A stretch of 64,000 nucleotides of DNA from Cranoglanis bouderius (GCA_023630585.1 CM042566.1:9693754-9757753); one strand, 5' to 3'; shown: positions 38,882 through 52,626, counted from the stretch's first letter. Program-made: numbers and translations. The notes: generated by a model from the sequence alone, not told the origin.

Positions 38882-39003
38882 AATAAAGCACTATATGATG
38901 TGCTGTTGTTGGAAAACATTCAACTTTGGGGTGTTAATGTTCACTGGTACCACCCCAAAGTTTAATATTTTCCATCAACAGCACACCCCACAGTGCTTTA
39001 TTC
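38882..39003. mobile_element. palindromic MITE remnant
   Basis: AATAAAGCACT-TATGATGTGCTGTTG at the left is inverted at the right (CAACAGCACACCCCACAGTG, CTTTATT), with a second inner pair ACTTTGGGGTG / CACCCCAAAGT. About 120 bp fold-back, no coding. Confidence 0.65.
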
Positions 39004-39528
39004 CTTTTATACTACAACAAAAAACATGCCCCCAAGTGTTTTATTCCTTACATAAAGACCATTTGAGGAAATGAGAGCACAGGATGGAGCTGATCGAGAC
39101 AGGGAAAATCATAAAGTCTTAATATTCTAATGAGTAAGTTTAACTGACAGCCTGACAGAACAGTACACGTGGACAGAATCGCGATTATTCGACCTAGCAA
39201 ATGATAAAATTACCATGTTAAAGTGACGGCACATCATTTTGGTGAAATCACACTTATGATTAACAAGTATGAAGGTAATGCAGGCTTTGTCCAAGATTAG
39301 CCACGCCCACTTTACTTTGAAAGGTGATTAGTACTATATAGGCACATAATAAAGACATCATGCGATAAAGGATGATGAAAACACAATTTTTCAACATGAC
39401 AACATAGAGTTCCAGTCTCTCCATGACTGTGTGCTCTGGACTGATAATGCCCTTTCGATTATATCATCAATTCCTCCTCAGAATATTCAACCTTACAACA
39501 TCTGAAATACTCTCCAGCCCAACCTCAG

Positions 39529-39552
39529 TGTGTGTGTGTGTGTGTGTGTGTA
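39529..39552. repeat. (GT)n microsatellite
   Basis: About twelve GT units. Confidence 0.95.
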
Positions 39553-40744
39553 TGGTAGATCACAAAGCCTTTTCTGAAAGGTCATGATGAGCTGCAAATA
39601 CACCTTTCATCCCGGTTGCCATAGCGGCAGCAGGCTCAGAACCAAAACATGTTGCCGAGGATTTGAATGATGCTCTTTATCAATGATTTTTCTCAATGCT
39701 CTCAGAGCAAACCTTAAACAGAGACACAAACCTGCGGCTCACACACGTGAAAGACCAGTCACCCGAGGCAACGACGCTATTTTCAGAACAATACTTCACA
39801 CAAAAGACCTTACACTCTATCTGCTTAGAGAAAAAGACAATGGAATTAAGAGGTTCTATTTAACTCTGCTGGCAAAAATACAAGCCACTGTTCTATATGC
39901 ATGAGGTTTTATACCAAACTGGCTCTGAAAGCCACCGATTTTTCGATAGGACTTTTTAACTCCTGCATTGGACTGGCATCCCACCAATGATGTGTTCCCA
40001 TCTCACACCAAGCGTTCCTGTTACAGACCCCGGATCCACCACGACCCTCACCAGGATAATGCAGTTACTGAAGATAAATGAATGAACTCAATAATTCAAA
40101 GTTCTTTATATATGTATAAATTTTCTGATCACTGACTTACACTGCTTGTAGTCTAGTTTAGTTTCGTCCTGTTAGTGTAAGACCACCCTAATTTGTCCAC
40201 TAAGCCACTTGATTTTTTATTTCTTTTGTTGTCTGTCTTCATCTAGACCTAAAAATAATAATAAATGAAACCTTTTTAAGATTATCTACTCAAAAATCAT
40301 AAATGGAAAACACATGATATTTGACAGCTGTTTACTGTCACGAGTAAAAAACAAAAACAAACGGAACGAAGACCGTGTACTTTTTTTTTTTTTACCTTGG
40401 GGCTTGAAAATCTTTATTCTTTCAGTTGTAAATAATGTTTTAGTCTGTAATAGTATTACAGAGTAAAACAGGAGCTCTTAGAGACCAATTATAGCCTTGC
40501 TAACCACTAGTCTGTCAGGAGAAAGCTTTCAATCACAGTTTTATCAAGGAGATTAACATATTTGAGGATGGTATAGATTTATTTTTGTACCATTTACATT
40601 GTACCATTTATGGTCAGCTTATGATCTTCACAAGTTTCAGTCATCAATATACAGATAACAGGTTAAGAGCAAAACTAGATCGTTGAAGATCGGAAAAAGA
40701 CCAAGCAACATTTTTCCAATCTTTAACTGCCCACTTCCAGCCCA

Positions 40745-41160
40745 ACTATAGCCTCAAATTCCTGTTCTTGGCTGACAGGAGTAGAACCTGATGTGGTCTG
40801 CTGCTGATGTAGCCCATCTGCCTCATGGTTTGACATGTTGCGTGTTCCGAGATGCTTTTCTGCTTACCACAGTTGTAAAGAGTTGTTATTCATGTTTCCA
40901 TAGCCTTCCTGTGAGCCTGAACCAGCCTGGTCAATCTCATCTGACATCTCCCATCAACAAGTCTTTTCTGCCCACAGAACTGCTAGAGGAGCTCAGCAGT
41001 TTCTGAAATACTCAAACCAAAGTCACCGAGATTACATTTTCTCCCATTCTGCATTCTGATATTTGATATGAACATATCTGCATGGCACTGCTGCCACGTG
41101 ATTGGCTGACTGGATAATTGCATGAATGGACAGGTGTTCCTAATAAAGTGGACGGTGAGT
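40745..41160 (-). mobile_element. family D Tc1-like fragment
   Basis: Minus-strand match to the arms of the 30235-31450 fold-back, ending at the right with CAGGTGTTCCTAATAAAGTG, the family terminus. The left side is truncated in the transposase N-terminal region. Confidence 0.75.
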
Positions 41161-42849
41161 GCACATAGCTTTTGTCTGTGATAGCACCAAGCTCACAGTA
41201 GCATTATTTACTACATATATTTGCAGTGTACTGTAACTGCTAGAATAGCATGTCTACCATAAAAACTCTAAGAAATGGTTATAATATTATTATTATTTTT
41301 TTTTAAATCTTGCAGTGCTGTACCCACTAGACAAAATTAGCTTGTCTTGGGCATACGTCTTGGCTAATCAAGTAACATTTGATTAAATTTCCCTAAAAAA
41401 CAGCAATTTTCTTCAGAGACTAAAGATATGAAAAAATTGAATTTGTGTAAAAAAAAAAAAAAAAAAAAACATTACACAGACATTACACATTTTGTATGAG
41501 TGCTGACATCCTTGTGTTCACATATATTTAGTGTGATGATAATATCTATCAGTGTTTATGTGCACGCTGATGTTTCCCTTTCCCTTTTTACCTTTACACA
41601 CCCAGCTGAAAGCAGATCACTCCACCACAGAACCCTTGCACTGATGCCATAGCTGAATGACATCATGATGTTCCCTGTGATCTTCATGGGCTTCGTTTGT
41701 GAGTTGGATCTGTAATGGCGAAAGCTATAAAGGGTAGTATAGGGAAGACGCACATTCTGAATGATAGCTATTTGGTTTTTAATCAAGAGACCCTCCTTTT
41801 GAGCATTCGTTGGGGAAAAAAAAAAAAGGCCCTAAATGCGATAAGAGCAAAGCACTTGATCAAAGTGGAGAGGAGGATTATTATCTGAAAGCCTTTAGCA
41901 TTCCTCTCTCTCCCTACTCACGCTCATCTCTTCTCCACGAAACGCCGTTTTGGCCCGTCCAATTCCGCCAAGCCTTCCAAATCATGAGCTGTGAGTTCAC
42001 TCTGGAATGTTATGTCTCTTTCTAAACGAGCGCCAGAAGAGATGTTGGCACGAGACAGAAGTAAACATGTGGCTCCTAATTGATCCTCCCCACAAATCCA
42101 TGGATTCAGCATGGAACCATTGTGACGTATAACACTTTTAATGCAGTCAAGAAACAAGCGTTTATTCCCCATATGAGAATGTAAAAGCAGATGAAGGAGA
42201 AACGGCATGGTTGGCTTTGAAGTATCCAGAAGATTTTTTTTTTTTTTTGTCTCTCATCGCCCAAATACACGCAAAAAAGCAAGACAAAAGTACGCTTGAC
42301 TTGTTCACATCTCAGCAGCCGAGGATACTCTACTAAACTCTGTGTTACAATCCTAAAACTAAGGCATGGTTGTATTAAGGATGACCTAAGGCTGTCTTTG
42401 GATTAGACGTTAGGATTTGACCCTGAGAATTTGGAGGAAGTAGGAAGGTGAGCTTCATTTATACTGGACACTGCAATATAATTGTCTGATCTTTCGCCAG
42501 GGTTCATGATTACATGACAAAGAAAAATACAGTACGAGTTATAAATACATTTTTATACTTGTTTTGCTCAAAGATAAAGCGAATAAATGTTAATGTGTTA
42601 ATATACGGAAGAGTCCAAGGGAAAGACATCGTATAAGGTGTGTAACACAATGATACAATCTGTATCTGAATTCAAACTTAAATCTGTATTTACATACTTG
42701 CTGTTGTACAACAGGAATAAAACACTTTGTAACATGCTGTTATTGCACAATAATGAGCAACTTTTGTCTGGTAATATATCACACCACTCCATTTTTTATT
42801 CATTTCCTATAACAGCTTTTGTAATAGTAGTCCCTCAGTTGTCCTAAGT

Positions 42850-43312
<463 letters not shown>

Positions 43313-44164
43313 CTGTTTACTTGCTAGCTTCCCAGCTCAAATAAAACACAGCCATGATGAGTACATCGTAAATCATGATGACTACATCAGCTAATGATCA
43401 GCAATTAATCCTACATAATGTTAACAAAGGGGTCACACTAGGTCACAATAACAATACTGTCCATGTTGAATGGACATCGTATACCTGATGTTTGGACAGC
43501 ACATGGCCAAGTTTTCACATGGCTAGTTTAAAGTAACTGAACTTTATTCCAATCATCTCTCTCCAACAAGTCTGTCTCCGATTTCATTTCTCTGTTCTTC
43601 TTCTAGCTGGAACGGAACAATATTTTCCAGGCAGAGTCTGCTGGGAGCAATAAATCATGAGGGGGTCATAACCTGGGAAGTGTTCTTTGGAGGGCACAGT
43701 GCACTCAGTTGTCTGACGAAGATTTAAGAGGCCAGAAGCGGGAAAAAAATAATATTAAGACTGAAAAATCAGTTTATTATTTTTGTTAATTTTTTTTTTT
43801 TTTTTTTTAAAAAGAAGACATTTTGTGTTTTGTACGGTTTTCTTTACAGTTATGATCTTCAATAAGTGTCAACGCCTCACAACGGCCCAAAAGATAAAAC
43901 AAAACAATAAACAAAAAAACAAAAAACAACCGCAGCGCATTTTTCTCTTTGGTCATATCATTTTCATCTTTCACTTCCTGTCCCTCCCTACTGTTTAAAA
44001 ATGTTCGCAGAAATAGAGACCAAGACAGAGACAGAACATGAGACAGACCTGACTGACAGAGGGAAAAGAAATCATCCAGAACAATATGTCTTCTTAACTC
44101 CTTATTAAGCAAACTGTCAATTTAGAACCTTCCCAGTGGCAGGGGCTGGATGCTACTAGGCCTG

Positions 44165-44675
44165 TAGATACAACATAAACACTAACCATCCACACCTGCA
44201 CATTCATACAATTAGCAAATCAACCAATCATAAGGCAGCAACGCAATGTATAAATCATCATGTAGATCCAGGTCAAGAGCTTCAGGTAATGTTCACATCA
44301 AACATCAGAATGGGGGGGGAATGTGATCTCAATGACTTTACCATGCCATTTATGTTGGTGCCCTACAGGCTGGTTTGAGTATTTCAGAAACTGCTGATCT
44401 CCTGGGATTTTTACATAAAACAACCTCGAGTTTACACAGAGTGGTGGTAAAAACAAAAAAACATCCAGTTAGTATCGGTTCTGTGGGTGGAAATGAATTG
44501 TTGATTGATTGAGAGAGGTCTGAGGAAAATGGCCAAGCTGACAGGAATTTAAATAACCACTCTTTATAACTGTGGTGAGCTGAAAAGCATCTCAGAAAGC
44601 ACAATGCTTCAAACCTTGAGGCAGATGGGCTACAACAGCAGAAGACCACGTTAAGTTCCACTCCTTCCATACTCC
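44165..44675 (+). mobile_element. family D Tc1-like fragment
   Basis: Plus-strand match to the fold-back arms: AATCAACCAATCATAAGGCA, AGGTCAAGAGCTTCAGGTAA, GTATTTCAGAAACTGCTGAT, AACCTTGAGGCAGATGGGC. Transposase frames are broken. The right end is truncated. Confidence 0.75.
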
Positions 44676-45058
44676 AAAAGTGTATTAAGTCGCTGAGAAA
44701 ACCTATTTGGAAAACTGACTTCCAGTGAGGAATGCGTGTTTGTGTTTGGATGCGCCTCCAGCTGTTAGTCATTTTATAGACACTACACTCAGCAGGTCAC
44801 TGAAGATCCTGGGGGTGGAGCTTCGTGAACAGGGGCGGAAATCATTCGAATGTCAAAACCACCTAAACGTTACCTAATGCACCTTTAAAGATTGGAAAAA
44901 GACAGTTAAAGTTTTTCTTATTTGAAGAATGAATTGTACATTTAGAAGTGATTCATATCATAATATTGCTCTGGTTTAAAAGTTTTTTAAATGTTACATT
45001 TATTCTGCTATTACAAGAAATTGCTTGTCATTACTGAGCAGAATGTCTTTTGAGGTGA

Positions 45059-45165
45059 GTGTGTAGACATGCAGATTGTGTAGACCTGCAGATTGTGTAG
45101 ACATGCAGATTGTGTAGACCTGCAGATTGTATAGACATGCAGATTGTGTAGACATGCAGACTGCA
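45059..45165. repeat. 17 bp minisatellite, six units
   Basis: TGTGTAGACATGCAGAT alternates with TGTGTAGACCTGCAGAT six times. The alternation of A/C at one position suggests a two-unit (34 bp) duplication step. Confidence 0.9.
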
Positions 45166-45540
45166 CTTTGCTAAACTGGAAACTATAATCATCTTTCACT
45201 TATAAGCTACACTAAACATGTCTCGACTGATTAAGTACATAACCATCAACAGTGTTAGTAAGTGTTATTAAAAAAGTTAGTAAGGTCAAGCTGTGTTTGG
45301 ACTGACATGAGAGAAGACGGGTCTGTAAAGGCAGTTGTGAGTTAGTGTCTACGACTGTTAAAACAGGAGGTGGAATGGAAAAGCTGAGCGCTGACGGATG
45401 AGTGCAGGAGCGAGGGATGGATGACAGATCCATGCTGCACACCCATGAAACAGAAAGACATGAGTGAGAGACAAGCGGCTGATAGGTACGGGTTTACACA
45501 CCTGTTAGGGTCAGACCTGATTGCTGTGCGGTCAGAGAGA

Positions 45541-45553
45541 GTGAGAGAGAGAG

Positions 45554-45611
<58 letters not shown>

Positions 45612-45696
45612 ATTGAGTGCATGGCTGCACGTAGCACGATTCATTATCAAGTTAAATCACAACATGGCAGAGAAGTGCACAGCTGCAGTTTCGAAA

Positions 45697-45731
<35 letters not shown>
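45541..45731. repeat. (GA)n(GT)n and (CA)n microsatellites
   Basis: GA/GT run 45541-45610 and CA run 45697-45731. The long ORFs here are only translations of these repeats. Confidence 0.95.
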
Positions 45732-45863
45732 AGCAGCAGCGTGTCCATTCTCTGCTCAGATGCTGTCAAGTCCCTCTCTCTCTGTCATCTCTCATTTCTC
45801 TCCATCTTCACCCCTTTTCTCCATCTACCTTTATCTTTGTCTAATTCTCTTTCTTCATATCTA

Positions 45864-46074
45864 CAGTGGTGCTTGAAAGTATGCTGACCCTTCTATAATT
45901 TCTATATCATCATCCTAAAAGTAGATAAAGAGAACCCAGACATGTAATATTGGATCATTTTCCTCAATAAGTAAATGACCAAGTATAATATTTTTGTCTC
46001 ATTTGTTTAATCTGGATTCTCTTTGTCTACTTTTAGGACTTGTGTGAAAATTCACAAACTTTTAAGCACCACTG
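45864..46074. mobile_element. 211 bp MITE of Tc1-like family F
   Basis: Starts CAGTGGTGCTTGAAAGTATG, ends with the inverse (CACAAACTTTTAAGCACCAC plus TG), flanked by TA at 45862-45863 and 46075-46076. The arms are nearly the whole element. Same ends as 56976-57545. Confidence 0.85.
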
Positions 46075-46912
46075 TAGCTATCTCCAACGTCTCTCTTTCT
46101 CTCTGCTTCTGTCTCCCTCGGTCTTTATCTTTCTCTCTTTCCTAGTCTTTTTCTTTCAGAAATTCTCTGTTCATCATTATATATCTTTTTTCCCCTTACG
46201 CTTCTTCTTTCTCTCTCTGTCTCCTCCATGTCTCTGAGAGTATCTGAGTGTGTGCTGGTGGCAGGCTGTCGCAGTGCTCTAAATGCCGGCTGTAAATGAG
46301 CAGTGAACCTCAGAGAGACAGCAACAAGGTCTTTCTGGTCAGCAGGGGGCGCCAGTCACGTTAACTTACTCTCCCGTTCTGCGAGAACTACACAGGACAA
46401 TGTTGCAGGGACACATGGGGGTGGGAGGGGGACTGTAACTTTTGATAAACTACCACATGTGTGTGTGCGTGTAAGAAAGAGTGAGTGTGAGAGAAAGCCT
46501 CGCACACCCACTGTGTGTTCAGAAGTAGTGTACACCATATGAGGGAGGAGAAACCCAAATCTGCACTGTATCAGCCTGCTGAATGGCCTTATTGTCAGTG
46601 AGTGAGAGAGAGAGAGAGAGAAGAAAATGAGAGCAAGCAAAGAAAGGGAGGGAGAAGAGAGAGGGAGTGGGGGGGGAGTGTAAGAGATAGAGGAGAAGGA
46701 TGGTGGAGAAAGGGAAAGAAAAAAGGGGGTAGAGAGGGCAAAAAACAGAGAGACGTTAAAGGAAAACAAATGTTGTGCTAATAAATCTGCACTGAACTGA
46801 AGGGAATTGAAAACAAGAATGAGAAAGAAACAGAGTGAAAGTGAGATAGATAGAGTATCTCTAAATTTATGTTGAACTGAAAAAGAAAGAAAGAAAGACA
46901 TGGGATAGGTAG

Positions 46913-47175
46913 AATGTATGTCTCACACCTCCGAGGTTGGGGGTTCGATTCCCGCCTCCACCCTGTGTGCATATTCTCCCAGTGCTTCGGGGGTTTTCTA
47001 AGGGTACCCCAGTTTCCTCCCCCAGTCCAAAGACACGCAATGTAGGCTGATTGGCATTCCCAAATTGTCCGTAGTGTGTGTACGGGTGTGTGTGTGTGTG
47101 TGTGCGCGCGATTGTGCCAGGCTCCCTGCGACCCTGTGTAGGATAAGCGGTATGGAAAATGGAGAGATGCATGGA
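46913..47175 (+). repeat. tRNA-derived SINE with LINE-like tail
   Basis: A pol III B-box-like GGGTTCGATTCCCGC at about 46941-46955, then CCAGTCCAAAGACACGCAAT, CTGATTGGCATTCCCAAATT, and an end GGATAAGCGGTATGGAAAAT followed by (AAT)n(AAG)n to 47217. Related tails in the opposite orientation are at 47750-47920 and 63893-64000. Confidence 0.65.
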
Positions 47176-47749
47176 TAATAATAATAATAATAATAAGAAG
47201 AAGAAGAAGAAGAAGAATGCGGGTAGATGGACAGACAGAGAGTAGAGCTATTAGTCTGCTTGCTAATTGGCTAACTACTAGTTCATATAAACCTGAAGGA
47301 GCACATGGACGCTAAACATTTAGGATCTCTAGCTGTATATTACACACCACTCTCTGCTGTAATTACACATTCGTGAAAATAACAACTACTGAGATGTTGG
47401 TTTGAATAGATTCTATGCGTAATTTCTTAAAATGGCCAAGATTCCAGTAAGAACACTAACTGGACACTGTTACTCTCTGTGGCGTTGGGGCGGATGCCAG
47501 TTTTGTCATGTTATATAATAACTATTAGATGAGTAACAGTTTGTATCTGTGTGATGAAAAAACACAGATACAGTTTTTTTGGACCCAACTAGATACCTGG
47601 CCTGAATGTTTGGCAGCCCAGTTATTTCAAGCTCTGCATGTAAGACTTGAAATAAACACATACCATATGTAGGTGCCTGGCAGGTGACGGCATGAATTCA
47701 CAAGCCAGTTCACGGATAAACACAGTACTGTTCATCCTAAAGCAGCTAA

Positions 47750-47920
47750 CCATCCATCTATTTTCTCAGGGCAAAAGGCGGGGGACAGCCTGGACGGGGT
47801 GCCAACCCATCGGAGGGCACAATCGCACACACATTCACACACCACAGACAATTTAGAGATGCCAATCAACCAACATTGCATGTCTTTGGACTGGGGGGGA
47901 AACCGGAGTACCCGAAGGAA
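47750..47920 (-). repeat. reverse copy of the same SINE tail
   Basis: Contains CCATCCATCTATTTTCTCAG, GGCGGGGGACAGCCTGGACG and CATGTCTTTGGACTGG, the complement of the 47020-47170 segment. Confidence 0.65.
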
Positions 47921-47934
47921 ACAAAGTGACAAAG

Positions 47935-48185
47935 TGACATGTGAAGGCCAATGTATGGTAACCCATACTTGGAATTTGTCCTCTGCATTTAACCCATCCA
48001 AGTTAGTGCACACACATTAGGAGTTGTGAGTAGTCAACACACACACTACAAACCGTGAACACACCCGGAGCAGTGGGCAGCCATTTTTGCTGCGGCACCC
48101 GGGGAGCAGTTGAGGGTTAAGGGCCTTGCTCAAGTGCCCAACAGTGGCAGCTTTTGAAACCCCCACAGCACGGGGAGAATTGATA
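47935..48185. repeat. interspersed repeat with AGTTGAGGGTTAAGGGCC
   Basis: GTATGGTAACCCATACTTGG, CTCTGCATTTAACCCATCC, CCCGGAGCAGTGGGCAGCC, then GTTAAGGGCCTTGCTCAAGT, shared with 62005-62040. Common in fish; class not determined. Confidence 0.55.
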
Positions 48186-48644
48186 TTTCTGTTGAATAAA
48201 TGAGTGAAAAAGCTCATTTGTGGTAACTTGTGGTTTTGTTCAAGTATATCAGCTTCATTAACAGGCACTGTTTCAAAGATGATCAAATGTTTGCTTGTCG
48301 AAATATGTCAAAAAAGCCATCAATTTCCATGGGGTGTACTTATTTTTTTTTCACATGACTATAATTACATTCGGGTGGGTGAAAAGGCAGACTAGTTCCT
48401 AAATTTGGAAAGCGAGCCAGGGTGGCTGATGAGCTTCACCCACACAGAGCCAAGCCATCACGATACACATCGCATCAAATAGTTCAGTGTGTACTTAACC
48501 CCAAACTCAGCCGGAAATTCCTCCAGCGGCCATCTCTCCCTCTCTCCCACCATCTCTCCTACCATCTCTCGTTCTCGTCGTGAGAAACACTCGTTTATTT
48601 TTAGGCTCTGGGTGGAGAACGGGAGGAGGACAGAGGAAATGCGC

Positions 48645-48652
48645 TGACGTCA
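48645..48652. promoter_or_regulatory. CRE-like palindrome TGACGTCA
   Basis: A perfect CREB/ATF site inside a GC-richer 300 bp patch (48480-48800). A second one lies at 51779-51786. The motif is real; function is unknown. Confidence 0.25.
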
Positions 48653-49017
48653 CTTTGCCTTCTTCATCTTTTTCCAATCTCACTCGTGGAACACACAGAA
48701 TCACTCTAATAGTAGCACACTCAGTCCCTCCCTCCATCCTTCCTCACACACCACACACAACGAGGTCATCGGGTGACACACCACTCCTCAAGATAATCTA
48801 ATACAGGTACAATGTACAGGTCAGGAACCCAGCTGAGGCAGAGACACAAGGAGAAAAAGACATACAGTGGAAGAGAGAGAGCAAAAAAGAAAATCAAGTG
48901 AAGGAGGAACAAAAGGAACCAATAAACAGTGAGTGTGTACCTCTAACTAAATCCACAAGCTTCTTTGGCTTAAGAGCTTAGCGGCACCCACACCCACAAC
49001 CCTTCATAAACCCTGCT

Positions 49018-49260
49018 CTCTCTCTCTCTCTCTCTCTCTCAAAACACAGTACTATGACCATTCCATCACTTTGATCAATTGTATGGAGTTTAATACAAAA
49101 GGGCCACCAAGATATGATCAGTGTATGAATTTATGGAACTCCACATAAATAATAAACACCAGAAACAGTAAAATCCAGACAAAAACAAGTCAGTATAAAC
49201 ATAAGTACTTTATGTTATTTATACACACACACACGCACACACACACACACACACACACAT
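49018..49260. repeat. (CT)n and (CA)n microsatellites
   Basis: CT run 49018-49040 and CA run 49223-49260. Confidence 0.9.
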
Positions 49261-50513
49261 AACACTAATCTTAACAACACTGAACTCGTACTAAAGCGTA
49301 TTTATATGTTTACACTTCAGTATTCGGAGGCTCCTGGTTAAAGTTTCACCCTGCTGTCAAAATTACGAGTCTGAATCCTGAAGAAGTTACAGCTGTCTAA
49401 AGCACTATTTGATTGAGATTAGATTTACATGGATCCGCCATGTGCAGAGGCTACCCAGTCATTTTATTCCCATTCCGATCTGCTATGTTAGTGTTTTTCT
49501 TCCTCCTTCCCTCCTTGAGAATCTTCCAGAACAAATTACCTACTGTTTTTGACCAACTTTGACTTGTGATTTTGCAAGCCTTTTGCTTTGGGAAAAAGTT
49601 TTTTTTTTTTTTTTTTTTCCTGCCTGTATTTAGTTGTCCTAATCATAAACACTTCCAGAATCCATATTAAACACATAAACGAGAAATCGTATTAAATGGA
49701 GCATGATAATGCAAGCTGATTAAAAGGTCTGTTATAATAACAGCTCCAGGTATAAATCCACTTTATACTCGCGCGTGCTGCAACATTATCACACTTTTCA
49801 TTTTCTAGAATTAAATGAATAAGCATTTGAATTGTTATCGGCTCCTTAAATAATCTAATAAAGAAAGAAATATAATCCTAAAATGGTCGACTGTTCTTTT
49901 TATCCAGACATGCATATAAAACAACATATGATCTGTTGTGACATAAAAATACGGTTTCATAGGAAAAACAATCCAATTATTTAATTGCTGTCTAGACAAG
50001 AGCGTTTTATCTCAGAGGAGACGTAAAAATGTTATTACAGACATCATATTAGAGCCTCGTAGCATTCTGGAGAGTGTTTGGTGCGTAAACAGCACCACAT
50101 TTATTAACGCCTTGTTCTATTAGAACTTTTTAAGACACATTCTCATTATTTCTTGAGTGTGATTTCTGCCAGTACCAATAAGTCTGTGTTCATGGATGTG
50201 AAGTCTCAGCTGATTTACTCAGGCAACTTCTACTTCACTCAGGTTTGAGATTAAACAGTAAACACTACTGATGGACTAATTCAGTCCTGAAACTATTGGT
50301 GGGCAATATAATGATATGACACTGATATGGTGACATAATTATGCATCGTTCTGTAATTTGTATAACACTCACCATCTCCACACTTACTTACAAGAAACTG
50401 AAGGGACTTTTAAAAATACTTTTCTTTTTTTGCTAGCATTTTGTCAGGGGTGTTGGGTCAGAATTGACGGTAATTTTTTTTTTTTCCCCGTATTGTACAT
50501 TTTTTGTATATGT

Positions 50514-51063
50514 CATATGCCAGCTCAGATATATCAAACGCATCACTTCACAACATCAGGCACAAAAGACGTCCAACTAAAAAGTGACGGACAGGAACAG
50601 GCAGCCAATCAGGAGAGAGAGTGAGAGAGTGTAAGCAAATGCTAGTCAGACAGTGAGAGTCAATATGACACTGTATGAAGGAAAAGGATTTAGGTCTCAT
50701 GTCATTAAGACACATTGAAAGCATCACTTCTCAATGTCAGGCACAAAAGAAGTCTGACTACGCAGTGACAGGCGGGAGCCGGCAGCCAATCAGGAAAGAG
50801 AGAGAGTACGCGAATGGTAGTCAGAGAGTAAGAGTCAATATGACAGTATGAAGGAAAAGGATTTAGGACTGATGTCATACGCTAGCTCAGACACATCAAA
50901 CGCATCAGTTCTCAACATAGGCATGAAAGAAGTCCACGTACACAGTGACAGACAGGAGCCGACAGCCAATCAGGAGAGAAAGTGAGAGAGAGCAAGCAAA
51001 TGGTAGTCAGAGAGTGACAGTCAATATGAAACTCCATGAGGAAAGAGGATTAAGGATTGATGA
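50514..51063. repeat. 181 bp tandem repeat, three units
   Basis: Landmarks recur every 181 bp: CATCACTT/CATCAGTT at 50541, 50722 and 50903. AGCCAATCAGGA, GAGTCAATATGACA and GAAGGAAAAGGATTTAGG also recur. Units differ by several percent and small indels. No ORF. Confidence 0.9.
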
Positions 51064-52059
51064 AGTTTTAGCTTGTTTTTTTTTCCTTGGTGAACAGATG
51101 AGGCATTTATTTTTTCTCCAATTTAGTGAGAAGCTAGTGAATAACAGATGATTGTCAGGTTATTTATCCCTGTTGTGGGATTAGTTGCTGAGCTAGGGAG
51201 CTCACAATAGCAGGCTAGTGACTAACACAAGATGATTGTGCATTTCTCTGTATTTCTTTATTTCAAATTTGCTTATATCGCGTGTGAGCGAGTCATTCGG
51301 CTCACCTGCACAGCCTTGGTGTGTATATTTATTGCTTTGTGTTTTGGCTAGTGTGTTAACACTATCCGAATCATGCCTAATGTTTGGAACAAGAAGAAGA
51401 AGAAAAAAAACACAGATTTGATCATAAAATACATGGTGAACAGATCGGGTAATAAAAATACAAACATCAGAAGCAACCAGAGGTGACAATTTTGTTCACT
51501 ATACTGTATTTTAGCACTAAGTAGGCTAGCTCACGTACGCTGGTCCCGGAGGTGTGTTGAATCTTGGTTACAAAACACACACACACACAATCAGCGCACT
51601 GTGAAATTACAGTGGAGCAAACAAGAGATTTTTATCTTTTGCTTGCCACTCAGTAATGCGACAGTTGCTATGCACAAGCTAGTTAATTTAGCCTCTCTCT
51701 TTTTTTCTTTCTTTCTTTTTTCCCCCAGCGCGTTTCCTCCATTCTCTGGAGATTGCGAGTTTGAGTCATGATGACAAGTGACGTCAAATCAACATGGCTG
51801 CTCACAGCACCAACAGCAAACAAAGCACCTCTTTAAACTCCTTTAAATGAGTTATGCTGCATATATAGGTTAAGTACCTTTTTAAATCAAGCAACATATA
51901 GAAACATTAGCTTGTTAAATCTATAACATTGACTATACAGTTCGCTGTTTTGATCAGGAAAAAACCTTGTAATCAGAGAAAATTTATTCTCTTAGTGCTT
52001 CTGTAATGCTGAGGAAACGTAGGCAGATAATTATATCCTCAGAGTCAGGAATACTTGGG

Positions 52060-52165
52060 CTGCGTCCCAAACTGCATACTAACCTACTAAATCATATGTG
52101 AGTAAACCACTGGTGTCATTACTATTTAGGTATAGTACTTAGTGTGCAGTTTGGAACAGCAGACA
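52060..52165. mobile_element. short MITE with GCGTCCCAAACTGCATACTA end
   Basis: The left end GGGCTGCGTCCCAAACTGCA and right end (AGTACTTAGTGTGCAGTTTG) are imperfect inverses; this terminus is common among fish MITEs. Confidence 0.5.
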
Positions 52166-52269
52166 AAAGGCACACAATAGTGTGTGTCAGGGGAATGCCT
52201 GCCTGAGACACAAAATCCTCCAGCATAACCTAAATCACAGCCTCTAACACACACTGACCAGCCACCTGC

Positions 52270-52285
52270 ACATGCACACATGCGT

Positions 52286-52323
<38 letters not shown>

Positions 52324-52429
52324 CAAACATGACTTTCATTATTTCCCCTAAATGCTGTTGGAATGTTCCAAGGGCGAGAGGACACAGAGAAAGTATTCTG
52401 AGCTTTATGGTTCAGCGAGTGACTGTGTT

Positions 52430-52468
<39 letters not shown>

Positions 52469-52626
52469 GCATTCCACAGCCACTGGCCCTGAGCCACCGA
52501 CACACACCGCCATTGGAGGCCTGGTTGCTATGCGACACTGGTTGCCACAGAAACATTTATTCAGATGACTTCTGAATGGAAATGTCATTGTAACTGTGTG
52601 TGTTTGTGTGTGTGTGTGTGTGTGTC
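52270..52626. repeat. clustered (CA)n / (GT)n microsatellites
   Basis: CA runs at 52288-52321 and 52439-52469, GT run at 52595-52626. Confidence 0.95.

Noticed and set aside
44350..44772. 140-codon minus-strand ORF
   Set aside because: It lies antisense over a family D transposon fragment and matches nothing I recognise.
45342..45887. ORFs of 102-151 codons on both strands
   Set aside because: They run through (GT)n and (CA)n microsatellites, giving Cys/Val and Thr/His repeats.
46356..46901. 181-codon minus-strand ORF
   Set aside because: It is a translation of CT/GA-rich low-complexity sequence (Leu/Ser/Phe runs) with no domain.
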